A stretch of DNA of 64,000 nucleotides from DATBLE01 sp963764565 (lineage in GTDB: Bacteria > Actinomycetota > Thermoleophilia > Gaiellales > Gaiellaceae), in the NCBI GenBank assembly GCA_963764565.1, contig CAVXTD010000023.1, forward strand, positions 62,001 through 126,000, written 5' to 3'. Under the pieces are notes generated by a model. The model made no database searches, was not told the origin of the DNA, and was given only the letters and a program-made list of their open reading frames with translations. Positions 17,840-27,456 of this stretch are shown here, piece by piece. The translations under genes and the position numbers were made by a program. Every line of letters begins with the position of its first letter. Position 1 is the first letter of the stretch.

Positions 17840-19914
17840 TCGACCCGCGCGTCACCGGCGGCTCCCGCTACGCCGAGGACGTCGACCTGGACGGCCAGCT
17901 GCACGCTCGCCTCGTCCGCTCGCCGTTTCCGCACGCGCGGGTTCTCGGCATCGACACGACTGCGCTGCCGCCGGGCTGCGTGGTGCTCGTGCCCGACGAC
18001 GTCCGCGACCTGGCGCGCTACGGGGTGCAGATCGAGGACTAGACGGTGCTGGCGCTCGACCGTGTGCTCTACGCGGGCGACGTCGTCGCCGCCGTCGCCG
18101 CTGAGACGCCGCGCGGGGCGGAGGAGGCCGCGGCGCTCGTGCAGGTGGACTACGAGGAGCTGCCGGCCGTGCTCGACGTGCTCGATGCCGTCTCGCCGGG
18201 TGCACCGCTCGTCCACGAGGAGATCGCGCTCGCTTCGGGCGGCGCGGCGTACTTCGGCATGCGCCCCCAGCCGGGGACGAACGTATGTCACCGGTTCCAG
18301 CTCCACCACGGCGACGTCGCCGCGGCGTGGACGCACGCGGACATCGTCGTGGAGGAGACGTACCGCACCCCCGGCGCACAGCACGCTGCGATGGAGCCGC
18401 ACGCGTGCGTCGCCCGCTGGGCCGACGGCCGGCTCGAGGTCTTCACCGGGACGCAGACGCCGTTCAACCTCCGCGAGGAACTCGCGCGCGTCTTCGGGCT
18501 GCCGCCGGAACAGGTGCGCGTGGTCGCGCCGCCGATGGGCGGCTCGTTCGGCGCGAAGACGTTTCTGCGTACGGAGGCGATCGCGGCCGCGCTGGCGCGG
18601 AAGGTCGGCCGGCCGGTCAAGCTCGTGCTTCCGCGCAGCGAGGAGTGGCTGACGCTGAACCGGCACGCGTCGGTGGTGACGGTGAAGCTCGGGGCGCGCG
18701 CGGACGGGACGCTGCTCGCCCTCGAAGCGACCTGCCTGGCCGACACGGGCGCGTACGCGGACTGCGGTCCCGGCGTCGCGCAGAAGATGGGCTTCGCCGC
18801 GCCGGGCCCGTACCGGATCCCGAACGTCCGCGTCGACGCGCGCTGCGTCTACACGAACCTGCCGCCGGCCGGCGCCTTCCGCGGCTACGGGCAGATGCAG
18901 TCGGCCTGGGCGCGCGAGCGGGCGCTGGACACGCTCGCCGACCGGCTCGGGCTCGACCCGCTCGACCTGCGACTGCACAACGTGCTTCACGACGGCGACG
19001 TCTACTGCACGGGCGAGACGATGCATGACGTCCACTACGCCGAATGCCTCGAGGCGGCCGCGGCCGCGATCGGCTGGCGCGATGATCGGCGCGGCAAGGG
19101 GCTGAGCGTGATCCTGAAGGGGATGCAGACGCCGAGCAGGGCGTCGATCGCGATCGAGGCGGCGCAGGACGGGACGTTCACTCTGCGCTGCGCGACGACC
19201 GAGATGGGACAGGGCGCACGGCGCGCGCTCTCGCTGCTGGCGGCCGAGCTGCTGGAGGTCGACGTCGCGCGCATCCGCTTTCCGAGCCCGGACACGGACA
19301 TCGTCCCCTACGACACCCGCACGACCTCCTCCCGTTCGACGTACATGATGGGCCGAGCGCTCGAGGCCGCCGTCCGCGATCTCCGGGAGCGCGGCGGCAC
19401 GACCGGCACCGGCGAGGTGTCCGACGAGGGCGGCCTCGACCCGGACACGGGTCAGGGCGTCGCCTCGACCCACTGGCACCAGGGTGCGGCCGGGGCGGAG
19501 GTGCGTGTCGACGAGGAGACGGGGAAGGTCGAGGTCCTGCGGTTGCACTGCGCCGTCTACGCAGGCCGCGTCGTGAACAGGCCGGGAGCCGAGCTCCAGA
19601 ACGAGGGCTCGATGATCATGGGCCTCGGCTCCACACTTTTCGAGGAGATCGCGCTCGCGGACGGCCAGGTCGTGAACGCCAACCTCTCGGACTACCCGCT
19701 GCCCTCGTTCGCCGACCTCCCGGGCCGGCTGACGCACGAGCTGCTCGAGCGGGAGGGCGCACAGGTGCACGGGCTCGGCGAGACTGCGCTGCCCCCCGTG
19801 CCACCTGCGATCGGCAACGCCGTCGCCTCGCTCGGGTTCGAGGTCACCGACCTGCCGCTGACGCCGGAGCGTGTACTGGCCGCCGCGTCGCGCAGGACGG
19901 AGGTGCAGGCATGA
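17836..19914 (+). CDS. molybdenum hydroxylase large subunit (XdhA/CoxL-like), interrupted by an in-frame TAG
   Basis: About 692 residues. The first 68 codons (VIDPRVTGGSRYAEDVDL, RLVRSPFPHARV) end in TAG at 18040-18042. The same frame continues TVLALDRVLYAGDVVAAVAA, where relatives have the conserved DQPVLA; a single C-to-T change of CAG explains the stop. Molybdopterin-contacting blocks follow: PPMGGSFGAKTF, GAFRGYGQMQSAW, TEMGQGARR and GLGETALPPVPPAIGNAV with the presumed catalytic Glu. The substrate is a heterocycle, aldehyde or other C-H to be hydroxylated and cannot be read from sequence. Flanked by its FAD and Fe-S subunits. Confidence 0.87.
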
Positions 19915-20363
19915 AGCTCGCGTTACGCGTCAACGGCGCCGATCACAGCGTGGAGGCGCGGACGGACGAGCCGCTCCTCGGCGTGCTCCGGCGGGAACTC
20001 GGGCTCGCGAGTCTTCGCGAGACCTGCGGGATCGGGGTCTGCGGGGCGTGCACGGTGCTCGTCGACGGGCTGCCGATGTCGGCGTGCCTGCTGCTGGCGC
20101 CGCTGGCGCAGGGACGCGAGCTGACGACGGTCGAGGGGCTGGGCGGTGACGACGCGGTGCAGGCCGCCTTCGCGGAAGCGCATGCGTTCCAGTGCGGCTA
20201 CTGCACGCCGGGCATGGTGCTCGCCGCCAGGCGGCTGCTGGAGGAGAACCCGCACCCGAGCGAGGACGAGGTGCGGCTCGGGCTCGCCGGCAACCTCTGC
20301 CGGTGCGGCTCCTACGTGAAGATCGTCGAGGCTGTCCTCCGGGCGGCGGGAAGAGAGGTCTGA
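19911..20363 (+). CDS. molybdenum hydroxylase [2Fe-2S] subunit (CoxS/XdhC-like)
   Basis: An intact 150-residue small subunit. The plant-ferredoxin-type cluster motif is CGIGVCGACTVLVDG and the second, helical-domain cluster is formed by CGYCTPG and CRCGSY. Length and motif spacing are normal for the family. ATG overlaps the large-subunit stop and its own stop overlaps the SDR ATG (TGATG). It passes electrons from the molybdenum centre to the FAD subunit. Confidence 0.95.
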   Translation: MKLALRVNGADHSVEARTDEPLLGVLRRELGLASLRETCGIGVCGACTVLVDGLPMSACLLLAPLAQGRELTTVEGLGGDDAVQAAFAEAHAFQCGYCTPGMVLAARRLLEENPHPSEDEVRLGLAGNLCRCGSYVKIVEAVLRAAGREV

Positions 20364-21148
20364 TGGACGAGCTGAGCAAGTTCAGATTGGACGGACGGGT
20401 GGCGCTGGTTTCCGGCGGCTCGGGCGGCATCGGTGTGCGGATCTGCGAGGCGCTCGCCGGCGTCGGCGCGAACGTCGCGATCGTCGGCCGAGACGAGGGC
20501 AGGCTGCAGGCCGCCAGGGAGGCCGTGGAGCGGGCCGGGGCTTCGGCGCTCGTGCTCGCCGGAGACATGACGAAGGAGGCCGACGCCGACCGGGTCGTCG
20601 GCGAGACGGTCGAACGGCTCGGGCGGCTCGATGTCCTCGTCAACGCGGTCGGTGGCGGTGCCGGCGCGGCGCTGCACGACGCGGAGGTCTATCCCGAGAG
20701 CGACTGGGACTGGATCATGGACCTGAACATCCGCTCGCAGTTCCTCGTCTCGAAGGCGGCTGCGCGGGCGATGATCGCGGCCGGGCACGGCGGCCGGATC
20801 CTCAACATCTCGTCGGTCCGCGGGCAGCTCGGCGTCCGGCTCGGCTACTCGGCGTACGTCGCCGCCAAGGGCGCGATGGACGCGCTCAACCGCCAGCACG
20901 CGACCGAGTGGGCGAAGCACGGGATCACCGTGAACGCGATCGCACCGACGTTCGTCCGCACCCCACAGGTGGAGAGCCTGCTCGCGGACGAGAGCTTCAG
21001 GCAGGGGCTCGTGAACCGGATCCCGCTCGGCCGCATCGCGGAGCCGGACGACCTCGTCGGAGCGGTGCTCTACTTCTGCTCGGACGCGTCGGCGTTCGTG
21101 ACCGGCCAGCTGCTGACGCTCGACGGAGGCCTGACGGCGACGCAGTGA
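20363..21148 (+). CDS. short-chain dehydrogenase/reductase (SDR)
   Basis: 261 residues with the classical SDR pattern: SGGSGGIGVRI (cofactor loop), NAVGG in place of NNAG, the catalytic Ser in ISSVRGQ and Y-x-x-x-K in YSAYVAAKGAMD, ending TGQLLTLDGGL. It oxidises or reduces an alcohol/ketone with NAD(P). It is the last gene of the plus-strand operon that begins near 9444 and is followed by a hairpin. Substrate unknown; it may act before or after the dehydratase or the molybdenum hydroxylase. Confidence 0.92.
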   Translation: MDELSKFRLDGRVALVSGGSGGIGVRICEALAGVGANVAIVGRDEGRLQAAREAVERAGASALVLAGDMTKEADADRVVGETVERLGRLDVLVNAVGGGAGAALHDAEVYPESDWDWIMDLNIRSQFLVSKAAARAMIAAGHGGRILNISSVRGQLGVRLGYSAYVAAKGAMDALNRQHATEWAKHGITVNAIAPTFVRTPQVESLLADESFRQGLVNRIPLGRIAEPDDLVGAVLYFCSDASAFVTGQLLTLDGGLTATQ

Positions 21149-21154
21149 GCCATT

Positions 21155-21176
21155 TCCGCCGTGGACACGCGGCGGA
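21155..21176. terminator. hairpin between convergent genes
   Basis: TCCGCCG, an 8-base loop, then CGGCGGA: a perfect 7-bp stem in the 34-base gap between the SDR (plus) and the NagB-like gene (minus). There is no T-run, but the position suits a shared terminator. Confidence 0.45.
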
Positions 21177-21182
21177 GGCCGC

Positions 21183-22109
21183 TCAGCTCATCTGGATCTC
21201 GACGTCGTCGGCGACGCCGCCGAGGATGGTGTAGTCCGTCCGCGCGGTCTGGAGGATCGAGCCGGGGACGAACTCCGACACCGGCCCGTGGGCGACCAGC
21301 CGCGCGATGAAGCGCTGCCAGGAAACCCCACCGCCGAGGTCGCCGTCGAGCCAGAAGCTGCGGTGCCTGGCGCCGAGGATCTCGCGAGGGCCGATCGTGT
21401 TCGCCTTCGGCGGCACCCACGACCAGTCTCCGCCGAACGAGTGCAGGGCGTTCTGCATGATCGTCATCGGGTGCAGCTCGACGAGCCGCGCGCCCGCCTG
21501 CTTGTACGCATCGAGGTCGCCGGCGAACTCCTCGCCGAGGTGCGACTCCCAGAAGGCGATGTGCCCGCACCAGCCGATGCCGCCGTAGCAGACGTCCGCG
21601 CCGCCGAGGGCCTCGATCCGTTCGCTGTAGCCGTCGAGCGCATCCTGCGTCGGAAAATGGATCTGGCTCTCCGGCGGGCGCAACTCCCGGTCGACCAGCG
21701 CGAAGAAGCGGTCGAGCATCGCGCGCTGGAACGACCCGGGCCACGAGACCGGCGCCGTGACCCCGTCCTCGTTCGCGTACTCGTCCATGTTGAACGTGTG
21801 CACGTGCGCGAGCGACAGCCGCTCCGCGTTGATCAGCTTCGCGGCGAGCCGGTACTGCGGCATCGGCCCGACCGGCAGGATCGCGACGAAGGGACGCCCC
21901 TCGTCCCGCGCCGCGCGGATCCGCCCGACGAGATCCTCCGCGAACGCCCGGTAGAAGTCGGCCGGCTCCTCGACGACACGGATCCGGAAGTCCGGGTTCG
22001 CGTGGTGCGCGATCTCGTCGCGCCCGATCCGGCGGACGCGCTCGCACTCCGCGCGGTCGCGGAAGCTGATGAACCGTGCGAGGTCGTAGTCGAAGCCCCC
22101 GGTCGCCAT
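21183..22109 (-). CDS. glucosamine-6-phosphate deaminase/isomerase-like protein
   Basis: 308 residues, ATG at 22109 with GGAGGG upstream. NagB-fold motifs are present: FVAILPVGPMPQY (phosphate loop region), TFNMDEYAN (the MDEY block with the catalytic Asp) and GGIGWCGHIAFWES. In true NagB the last block is DGHIAFNE; here the Asp is Cys and the Asn is Trp, while His and Glu remain. It is also longer than NagB (about 266). It may therefore act on a different amino sugar or ketose, or be non-catalytic. No other amino-sugar gene is adjacent. Monocistronic. Confidence 0.78.
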   Translation of the reverse strand: MATGGFDYDLARFISFRDRAECERVRRIGRDEIAHHANPDFRIRVVEEPADFYRAFAEDLVGRIRAARDEGRPFVAILPVGPMPQYRLAAKLINAERLSLAHVHTFNMDEYANEDGVTAPVSWPGSFQRAMLDRFFALVDRELRPPESQIHFPTQDALDGYSERIEALGGADVCYGGIGWCGHIAFWESHLGEEFAGDLDAYKQAGARLVELHPMTIMQNALHSFGGDWSWVPPKANTIGPREILGARHRSFWLDGDLGGGVSWQRFIARLVAHGPVSEFVPGSILQTARTDYTILGGVADDVEIQMS

Positions 22110-22211
22110 TCCCGCGTCCCTCCGTAGCCTGCCGCAAGCCCAATCGTGCCGCTCCCCGATGGCCACGAAGCGCGGCAGCCGCAGACTACGTCAAGCACGA
22201 AGGAGGTTGCG

Positions 22212-22778
22212 ATGCTGATCGAGAACGTGATGACCTCGCCGGCGATCACGGTCCGGGAGGACACGACGCTGCAGGATGTCGCTGCGACGCTGGCCGCGCA
22301 CCGTATCTCGGGGCTACCCGTCGTCGACTCGACGGGCGCACTCGTGGGAGTGATCTCGGAGGCGGACATCCTCCGGAACGAACGGGGGGAGCCGACCGGC
22401 GAGCGGGTCGCCCGTGAGGCGATGTCCGCGCCCGCCTGGACGATCGAGCCGCCTCGGCCGGTCGCGGAGGCGGCGAGGCTGATGCTCGAGCACGGCGTCA
22501 ACCGCCTGCCCGTGGTTCGCGACGGAGAGCTCGTCGGCATCGTCACCCGGGCCGACCTGGTGCGAGCCTTCGTGCGCTCCGATTCCGAGATTGCGGAGGA
22601 GATCCGTGAGAACGTCGCGCTGCTCTCCCACGGGCTCGACCCCAACGGGCTGGTCATCCGGGTTCGCAACGGCGACGTCGAGATCGGGCCACTGCCCTCG
22701 ACGGCGGACTCGGAGTTCGTCGAGCGGGTGGTTCGGGCGATCCCCGGGGTCGTCTCCGTGGAGTCCCGGATCGCCTGA
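22212..22778 (+). CDS. CBS-domain pair with C-terminal BON domain
   Basis: 188 residues, AAGGAGG a few bases before the ATG. Two CBS motifs (VMTSPAITVREDTTLQDVA...ISGLPVVDS and AMSAPAWTIEPPRPVAEAA...VNRLPVVRDGELVGIVTR) span residues 1-125 and likely bind an adenine nucleotide. The last ~60 residues (VALLSHGLDPNGLVIRVRNG, VVRAIPGVVSVESR) are BON-like. Such proteins occur as stress or energy sensors in actinobacteria and other bacteria. Divergent from the NagB-like gene; its stop lies four bases from the stop of the propeller gene. Confidence 0.88.
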   Translation: MLIENVMTSPAITVREDTTLQDVAATLAAHRISGLPVVDSTGALVGVISEADILRNERGEPTGERVAREAMSAPAWTIEPPRPVAEAARLMLEHGVNRLPVVRDGELVGIVTRADLVRAFVRSDSEIAEEIRENVALLSHGLDPNGLVIRVRNGDVEIGPLPSTADSEFVERVVRAIPGVVSVESRIA

Positions 22779-22781
22779 GCG

Positions 22782-23606
22782 TCACCCTCGGCTGAGAATC
22801 CCGCTGCGCAGCTCGAAGAGCCTGCCTCGAGACCGGGTGTAAAAGAGCCGGTAGCGCCCGTCTCCGAGCGGCAGCAGGGTCGGATCGAACACCGACCAGG
22901 CGGGGTCATCGAGCAGCGGCTCGCGCTGGACGCTCCAATCGAGCCCATCCGAGGAGTCGGCCAGGAAGAGGCGCTGCCTCCGCTGTGGCTGGATCGTCGA
23001 CACGGCCATCAGCCAGCGGCCGGCGTCGAGCCGGACGACCGCCGGGTCGACGTACGGCTCCGGCAGCCGGATCCCCGGCTCGTGGTGGAAGGTGATTCCC
23101 TTCGTCGAGCGGGCGCTGACGATCCGGGAGGCTCCCTTCAGCGGGCGGTCGTTCAGATAGAGGCGCAAGCCACCGTCCGGCAGCCGAACAACCTCCATGA
23201 CGCCGAAGCCCGCGTCGGCGAAGCGCTTGCCGTTCTCGAGGAACCAGTGCAGGCCGTCGCCCGAGACGGCGCTCCGTACCTCCGAGGGATGGAGCGGCAG
23301 CGCTGCCTCCGTCGCGTAGTACATGCGGAGACGACCGCTCGGGAGCGTGACGACGGTCGGGTGCGCCCCCAGCGGCATCCGTCCGGCGGCGCGGCGGAAC
23401 GCGAGGCCGTCGCGCGACCTGTACGCGGCGATCCCGCTCGGCGTGTTTGCCCAGAGCAGGAGCGACCCGTCCGGCCGGCGCAGCACTTCGGCCGAGACCG
23501 CGTCTCGGAGCCGCACTCCGGCGTCCGGCACGAAACGCCAAGTCGAGCCGCTGCGACCGTCGGCGGCGGGCGTCGCCACGACGAGCACCGCCGCCAGCCC
23601 GAGCAT
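22782..23606 (-). CDS. secreted beta-propeller protein (sialidase/GH43-like fold)
   Basis: About 274 residues from ATG 23606. The N-terminus MLGLAAVLVVATPAADG looks like a short signal peptide; the true start may be a little upstream because LLAA precedes it in frame. The rest has repeated strand motifs with YRSRDGLAF, RMYYATEA, SGDGLHWF, LRLYLNDR, VDPAVVRLD and RYRLFYTRSRG, spaced like the blades of a five-bladed propeller found in glycosidase-like and exo-sialidase-like proteins. I see no certain catalytic triad. Probably exported; a carbohydrate-related role is inference. Confidence 0.6.
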   Translation of the reverse strand: MLGLAAVLVVATPAADGRSGSTWRFVPDAGVRLRDAVSAEVLRRPDGSLLLWANTPSGIAAYRSRDGLAFRRAAGRMPLGAHPTVVTLPSGRLRMYYATEAALPLHPSEVRSAVSGDGLHWFLENGKRFADAGFGVMEVVRLPDGGLRLYLNDRPLKGASRIVSARSTKGITFHHEPGIRLPEPYVDPAVVRLDAGRWLMAVSTIQPQRRQRLFLADSSDGLDWSVQREPLLDDPAWSVFDPTLLPLGDGRYRLFYTRSRGRLFELRSGILSRG

Positions 23607-23626
23607 CGCGGCGAGCAGGCGAACGA

Positions 23627-24290
23627 TCAGGGCACCGCCGGGAGGGAGCCGCCGCGGACCTCGACCATCGCTCCCGTCAGGTACGACGCCGCCGGAGAAA
23701 GCAGGAACGCTGCGATCCGCGCCAGCTCCTCCGGCCTCACGCGCGGGGTCACGGCCGGTGTCGGGCCGGCCGGACGCGAGGCTGTTGACGCGAATCCCGG
23801 GCCCGAGCGTGCGGGCGAGCGACTCGAACAGCGCGGCGAGCGCGGGCCGGAGGACGTTCGACGCGTCGAGCGCGGCGGTCTGCTGCGGCTCGAAGGACGA
23901 GGTGAGGAAGAGGATCGACCCGCCGCTGGCCTCGAGCAGCGGCAGGGCGCTCCGGATCGACGCCAGCGGCGCGCGCAGGGTCACGTCGAACGCCTCGAGC
24001 CACTCGTCGTCGGTCAACTCGAGCGCCTCGCCGCCAGGCGGCGTGCCCACGTTGACGAGAACGCCGTCGAGGCCGCCGCCCAGCACGGCCGCCAGCCCGC
24101 CGATCCGGCCGGCGTCGGCGGGATCGGCCAGATCGACGGCACACGGAAGCGCCCGGTCGCCGAGCTCGGCCGCCGCAGCGTCCAGAGCCTCCAGCCCGCG
24201 GGCGACGAGCAGTACGCGAGCTCCCTCCGCCACGAGCTCGCGCGCGACCGCCAGGCCGAGCCCGCGGCTGGCTCCGCCGACCGCGAACAC
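23627..24290 (-). CDS. short-chain dehydrogenase/reductase, one frameshift
   Basis: About 220 residues, GTG start: FAVGGASRGLGLAVARELV (cofactor loop), DLADPADAGRI, LVNVGTPPGG and SLASGRPDT, then after an extra base near 23752 VTPRVRPEELARIAAFLLSP and YLTGAMVEVRGG. The active-site region has the Ser in LFLTSSFEPQQ, but the usual YxxxK is not obvious (ALDASNVLRPALA), so it may be an atypical or inactive member. It lies downstream of the isomerase at 24330. Confidence 0.75.
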
Positions 24291-24329
24291 CTTGTCCTCC
24301 AGCCCGAGGTTCAGCGCCGGCTCTTGGGT

Positions 24330-25247
24330 TCAGACGATGTAGGGGCGGAGCACGTCGCGGGCGAGGTGGAAGCCGCGGATCACCAGCTCCTCCGACCCCT
24401 CGAAGCGCCGGTCTTCGTGCTCGATCACGACGGGGCCATCGTAGCCCACGGCATAGAGCGCGGCCATGAACCGGTCCCACCGCACCTGGCCGAGGCCCGG
24501 CAGGCGCGGCACCTGCCAGCCGATGCCCGCCGACATGACGCCGTTCTCGTACAGCCCGTCGGCACGCACCTCGAGATCCTTCGCGTGGACGTGGTAGATC
24601 CGGTCGGCGAACTCGTAGACCGCCCGCTCGTAGTCGATCTGCTGCCAGACGAGATGGCTGGGGTCGAGGTTCAAGCCGAAGCTCGGGGAGGGAACGAGCT
24701 CGAACAGCTCGCGCCAGATTGCCGGCGAGTACGCCAGGTTCAGGCCGCCGGGCCACTCGTCCAGGCTGAAGATCATCGGGCAGTTCTCGATCGCGACCTT
24801 GACGCCGAGTGCTTCCGCCTCCTCGACGATCGACGGCCAGACCTCCTCGAACGCCGCGATGTTCTCCGGATGCGTCCGGTGCGGGTCGCGGCCGACGAAC
24901 GTGTTGACCACCGGAACGCCGAGCTTCGCCGCCGCCCGGATCACCTTCCGCGTGTGCTCGTTCACCGCGGCACGGTGCTGGGCGTCCGGGTGGAGGTTGT
25001 TCGGGTAGAAGCCGAGCCCGGAGATCTCGATCCCGGCCCCGTCGACGAGCTCGCGGATCTCCCGGACCTTCGCGTCGTCCAGGGAGTCGACGTCGATGTG
25101 CGTGACCCCCGCGTACCGGCGGGCATCGCCGGAGGACGCCGGCCAGCAGGCGACTTCGAGCGCCTCGAAGCCGTTCGCCTTCGCCCAGTCGACGACCTTT
25201 GGCAGCGGCCAATCGCCGAACGGGACGGTGAGAAAGCCGAGCTTCAC
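24330..25247 (-). CDS. sugar phosphate isomerase/epimerase, TIM barrel
   Basis: 305 residues, GTG start overlapping the hydrolase stop (GTGA). PF01261-type barrel with KLGFLTVPFGDW at the start, VAIENCPMIFS (metal Glu), LNLDPSHLVWQQID (metal Asp and His), IYHVHAKDLEV and VVIEHEDR (final Glu). It resembles the paralogue at 32976 in these motifs, suggesting duplication and related substrates. Intact. A role in a polyol or keto-sugar branch is inferred from its neighbours. Confidence 0.9.
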   Translation of the reverse strand: MKLGFLTVPFGDWPLPKVVDWAKANGFEALEVACWPASSGDARRYAGVTHIDVDSLDDAKVREIRELVDGAGIEISGLGFYPNNLHPDAQHRAAVNEHTRKVIRAAAKLGVPVVNTFVGRDPHRTHPENIAAFEEVWPSIVEEAEALGVKVAIENCPMIFSLDEWPGGLNLAYSPAIWRELFELVPSPSFGLNLDPSHLVWQQIDYERAVYEFADRIYHVHAKDLEVRADGLYENGVMSAGIGWQVPRLPGLGQVRWDRFMAALYAVGYDGPVVIEHEDRRFEGSEELVIRGFHLARDVLRPYIV

Positions 25248-26055
25248 GCAGCGGCGATCGCGCGCGAGCGAACGAAGCCCCGCACCTCTTCCAGCAGCAC
25301 CTGGGGACGCTCCCAGGGCAGGATGTGGCCGCAGTCGGGCACCTCCACGTAGGTCGCGTCCCGAATCGCAGCCGCAGTCTCCCGCTGCGCTGCCGGCGGT
25401 GCAACACCGTCGACGTCGCCACCGAGGAGTAGTACGGGCGCCTCGATCGACGTCGAGGCGGTCTCCGCAGGTCGATCGCGGCGACGGCGCGGCACGTGGC
25501 CGCGTACCCTTGCGGGTCGCTCGCGGCGAGCACGCCGACGAACTCGCGGAATCCCTCCGGGTCCCGCTCGCGGAACGAAGGCGCTGTGCCGTTCGTCGCC
25601 ACCGTCTCCGCGACGGCGGCCATGCCCGAGGCCTCCACCGTGTCGGCCCGGTCGCGCAGTCCCTGCCGTCGCCTGGTCCGGCAGCGAGACCGGCCCGCCG
25701 GCCGCGACCACGCCGGCGACGTCGTGCGGATACTCGCGCGGCGTAGCCGAGCACGATCGAGCCGCCGAACGAGTGGCCGACGAGCAGCGGCCGCTCGAGC
25801 CCGAGGCGCGGCGGTGAGGCTCCGCAGGTCGCCGACGAAGTCCTCGAGCGAGTACGGCCCCGGCGGGCGGCTGCTCGCCCCGGCGCCGCGGAGGTCGTAG
25901 AGGACGACGCCGAGCTCGTCCCCGAGGTCGCCGGCGACATGCTTCCAGACCGTCGCGCCCGTTCCGCCGAGCCCGTGGACGAGCACGACCGGCGGGCCGG
26001 AGCCCCGCCGGTCGTACGCGATCCGCTCGTCGCCGATCTCCAGGATCGCCGTCAG
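25244..26055 (-). CDS. alpha/beta hydrolase, several frameshifts
   Basis: An alpha/beta-fold hydrolase of about 265 residues once reassembled. The N-terminus TAILEIGDERIAYDRRGSG and VVLVHGLGGTGATVWKHVAG is in one frame, the nucleophile elbow VGHSFGGSIVLGYAA in another, and the C-terminus APVLLLGGDVDGVAPP and VEVPDCGHILPWERP (catalytic His) in a third. At least four single-base breaks lie between about 25810 and 25460. The likely start is a CTG at 26055 overlapping the amidohydrolase stop. Could act as esterase, lactonase or C-C hydrolase; substrate unknown. Confidence 0.72.
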
Positions 26056-27455
26056 TGCTGCACCTCGGCGGCCGTCGGCATCGGGTCGACCACCGCCTTC
26101 GCCTGCTGGATGCGCTCGATCTCCATCGTGAAGTCGGGCAGCGGCTGGAGCTCCTGCGGGAGCCCGAGCGTGTTGACCATCACCTTGCCGTCCTTCATCA
26201 CCATCGCGAGCCGCGAGCGGTCCTGGAGGATCGCGATGTCCGCGAGCGGGTCGCCGTCGACGACCAGCAGGTCGGCGAGCTTGCCCTCCTCGACCGTCCC
26301 GGTCTCGTCCGGCGTGCGCATCAGCTCGGAGCCGTGCTTCGTCGCGGCGACGATCGCCTCCATCGGCGAGAAGCCCATGTCGGTGACGAACAGCTCGATG
26401 TCCTTCGCGTATTCGCCGTGCGGGCACCAGATGAAGCCGTAGTCGCCGCCCGGGATCACGCGCACCCCGGCCTCCCGCAGCTTGTTCATCGCGACGCAGC
26501 CCCGCTCCCACTCGTCCTGGTAGCCGGAGGCGTCGATCATCTCCTGCGAGACCCCGCAGGCCAGCCCGTTCACGAGGATCCCCCAGTGGTACCCGAGGCC
26601 CGGCACGACGAAGATCTCGTCGCGCCGCTCGGCGATCATCGCGATCGCCTCGTCGTCGGCGTACGTCGCGTGCTCGATCACGTCGATGCCGGCCTCGACG
26701 CACAGCTTGACGCCGTCGTCGCCGCGAACGTGCGCTGCGATCTGCCGGTTCCGCGTGTGCGCCTCCCTGACGGCCGCCTGGATCTCCTCCAGCGAGTACA
26801 TCGTCTCCTCCGGCGGGATCCCGGGCTTGCCCCGGAGCAGGCCCTCGCCGGTGACGTAGAGCTTGATCACGTCACACGCCCTCGCGGATGTTCATCCGCA
26901 CCGCCTTGCGCACCTCGTCGACGCCGTCGGCGAAGATCGCGAGGCCGTCCATGCCGAGCTGCCAGAAGGAGGGGTTCCAGTCGAGCATGCCGCTCGTCGC
27001 GCAGATGTCGCGACCCGACGCGGCCATCCGCGGGCCCTGCGACGATGCCCTCGTCGATCGCGTCGCGGACGGTCACGTCGACGCGGTGCAGCGCGCCGGC
27101 GCTGGCAACGGACGTGTAGCCGCAGCGAAGCGCCAGCTCGGCGTTCTTGACCGCGTAGATCGTCGAGAGCTCCGCCGGCAGCTTCAGGTCGAGATCCGGA
27201 AGCTCGCGCACGCCCCAGAAGGAGATGTGGAAGTGCCCCTCGGTCAGGCCCGGCATCAGCGCCTTGCCCTTGAGGTCGATCACCCGGTTGTCGCCGTTCG
27301 GGTTCTCGCCGAAGTCGGCGCGTTCGGCCGACCTTGGTGATCTGGTTGCCCTCGACGAGCACGGCGGCGTCCTCGACCGGCTCGCCTCCGTTTCCGTCGA
27401 TCAGCTTCGCGTTGACGAAGAGGGTCGGTGCCTCTCCGAGCAGTGCCTGCGCCAT
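26052..27455 (-). CDS. metal-dependent amidohydrolase (imidazolonepropionase/prolidase-like), three frameshifts
   Basis: About 467 residues after repair. The ATG at 27455 gives MAQALLGEAPTLFVNAKLID. A break near 27330 leads to ADFGENPNGDN and VIDLKGKALMPGLTEGHFHI (HxH metal motif). A break near 27040 leads to MAASGRDICATSG. An extra T near 26876 precedes VIKLYVTGEG, then AHVRGDDGVKLCVEAG, IEHATYADDEAIAM and VIPGGDYGFIWCPH. The C-terminus has the typical GTVEEGKLADLLVVDGDPLADI. A cytoplasmic hydrolase of cyclic amides, dipeptides or lactones; substrate unknown. Confidence 0.82.
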
Positions 27456-27456
27456 C

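Noticed and set aside
23082..25352. A 756-codon open frame on the plus strand.
   Set aside because: It lies opposite the propeller, SDR and isomerase genes, has Arg/Glu-rich low-complexity composition and no motif; a mirror of minus-strand codon usage.
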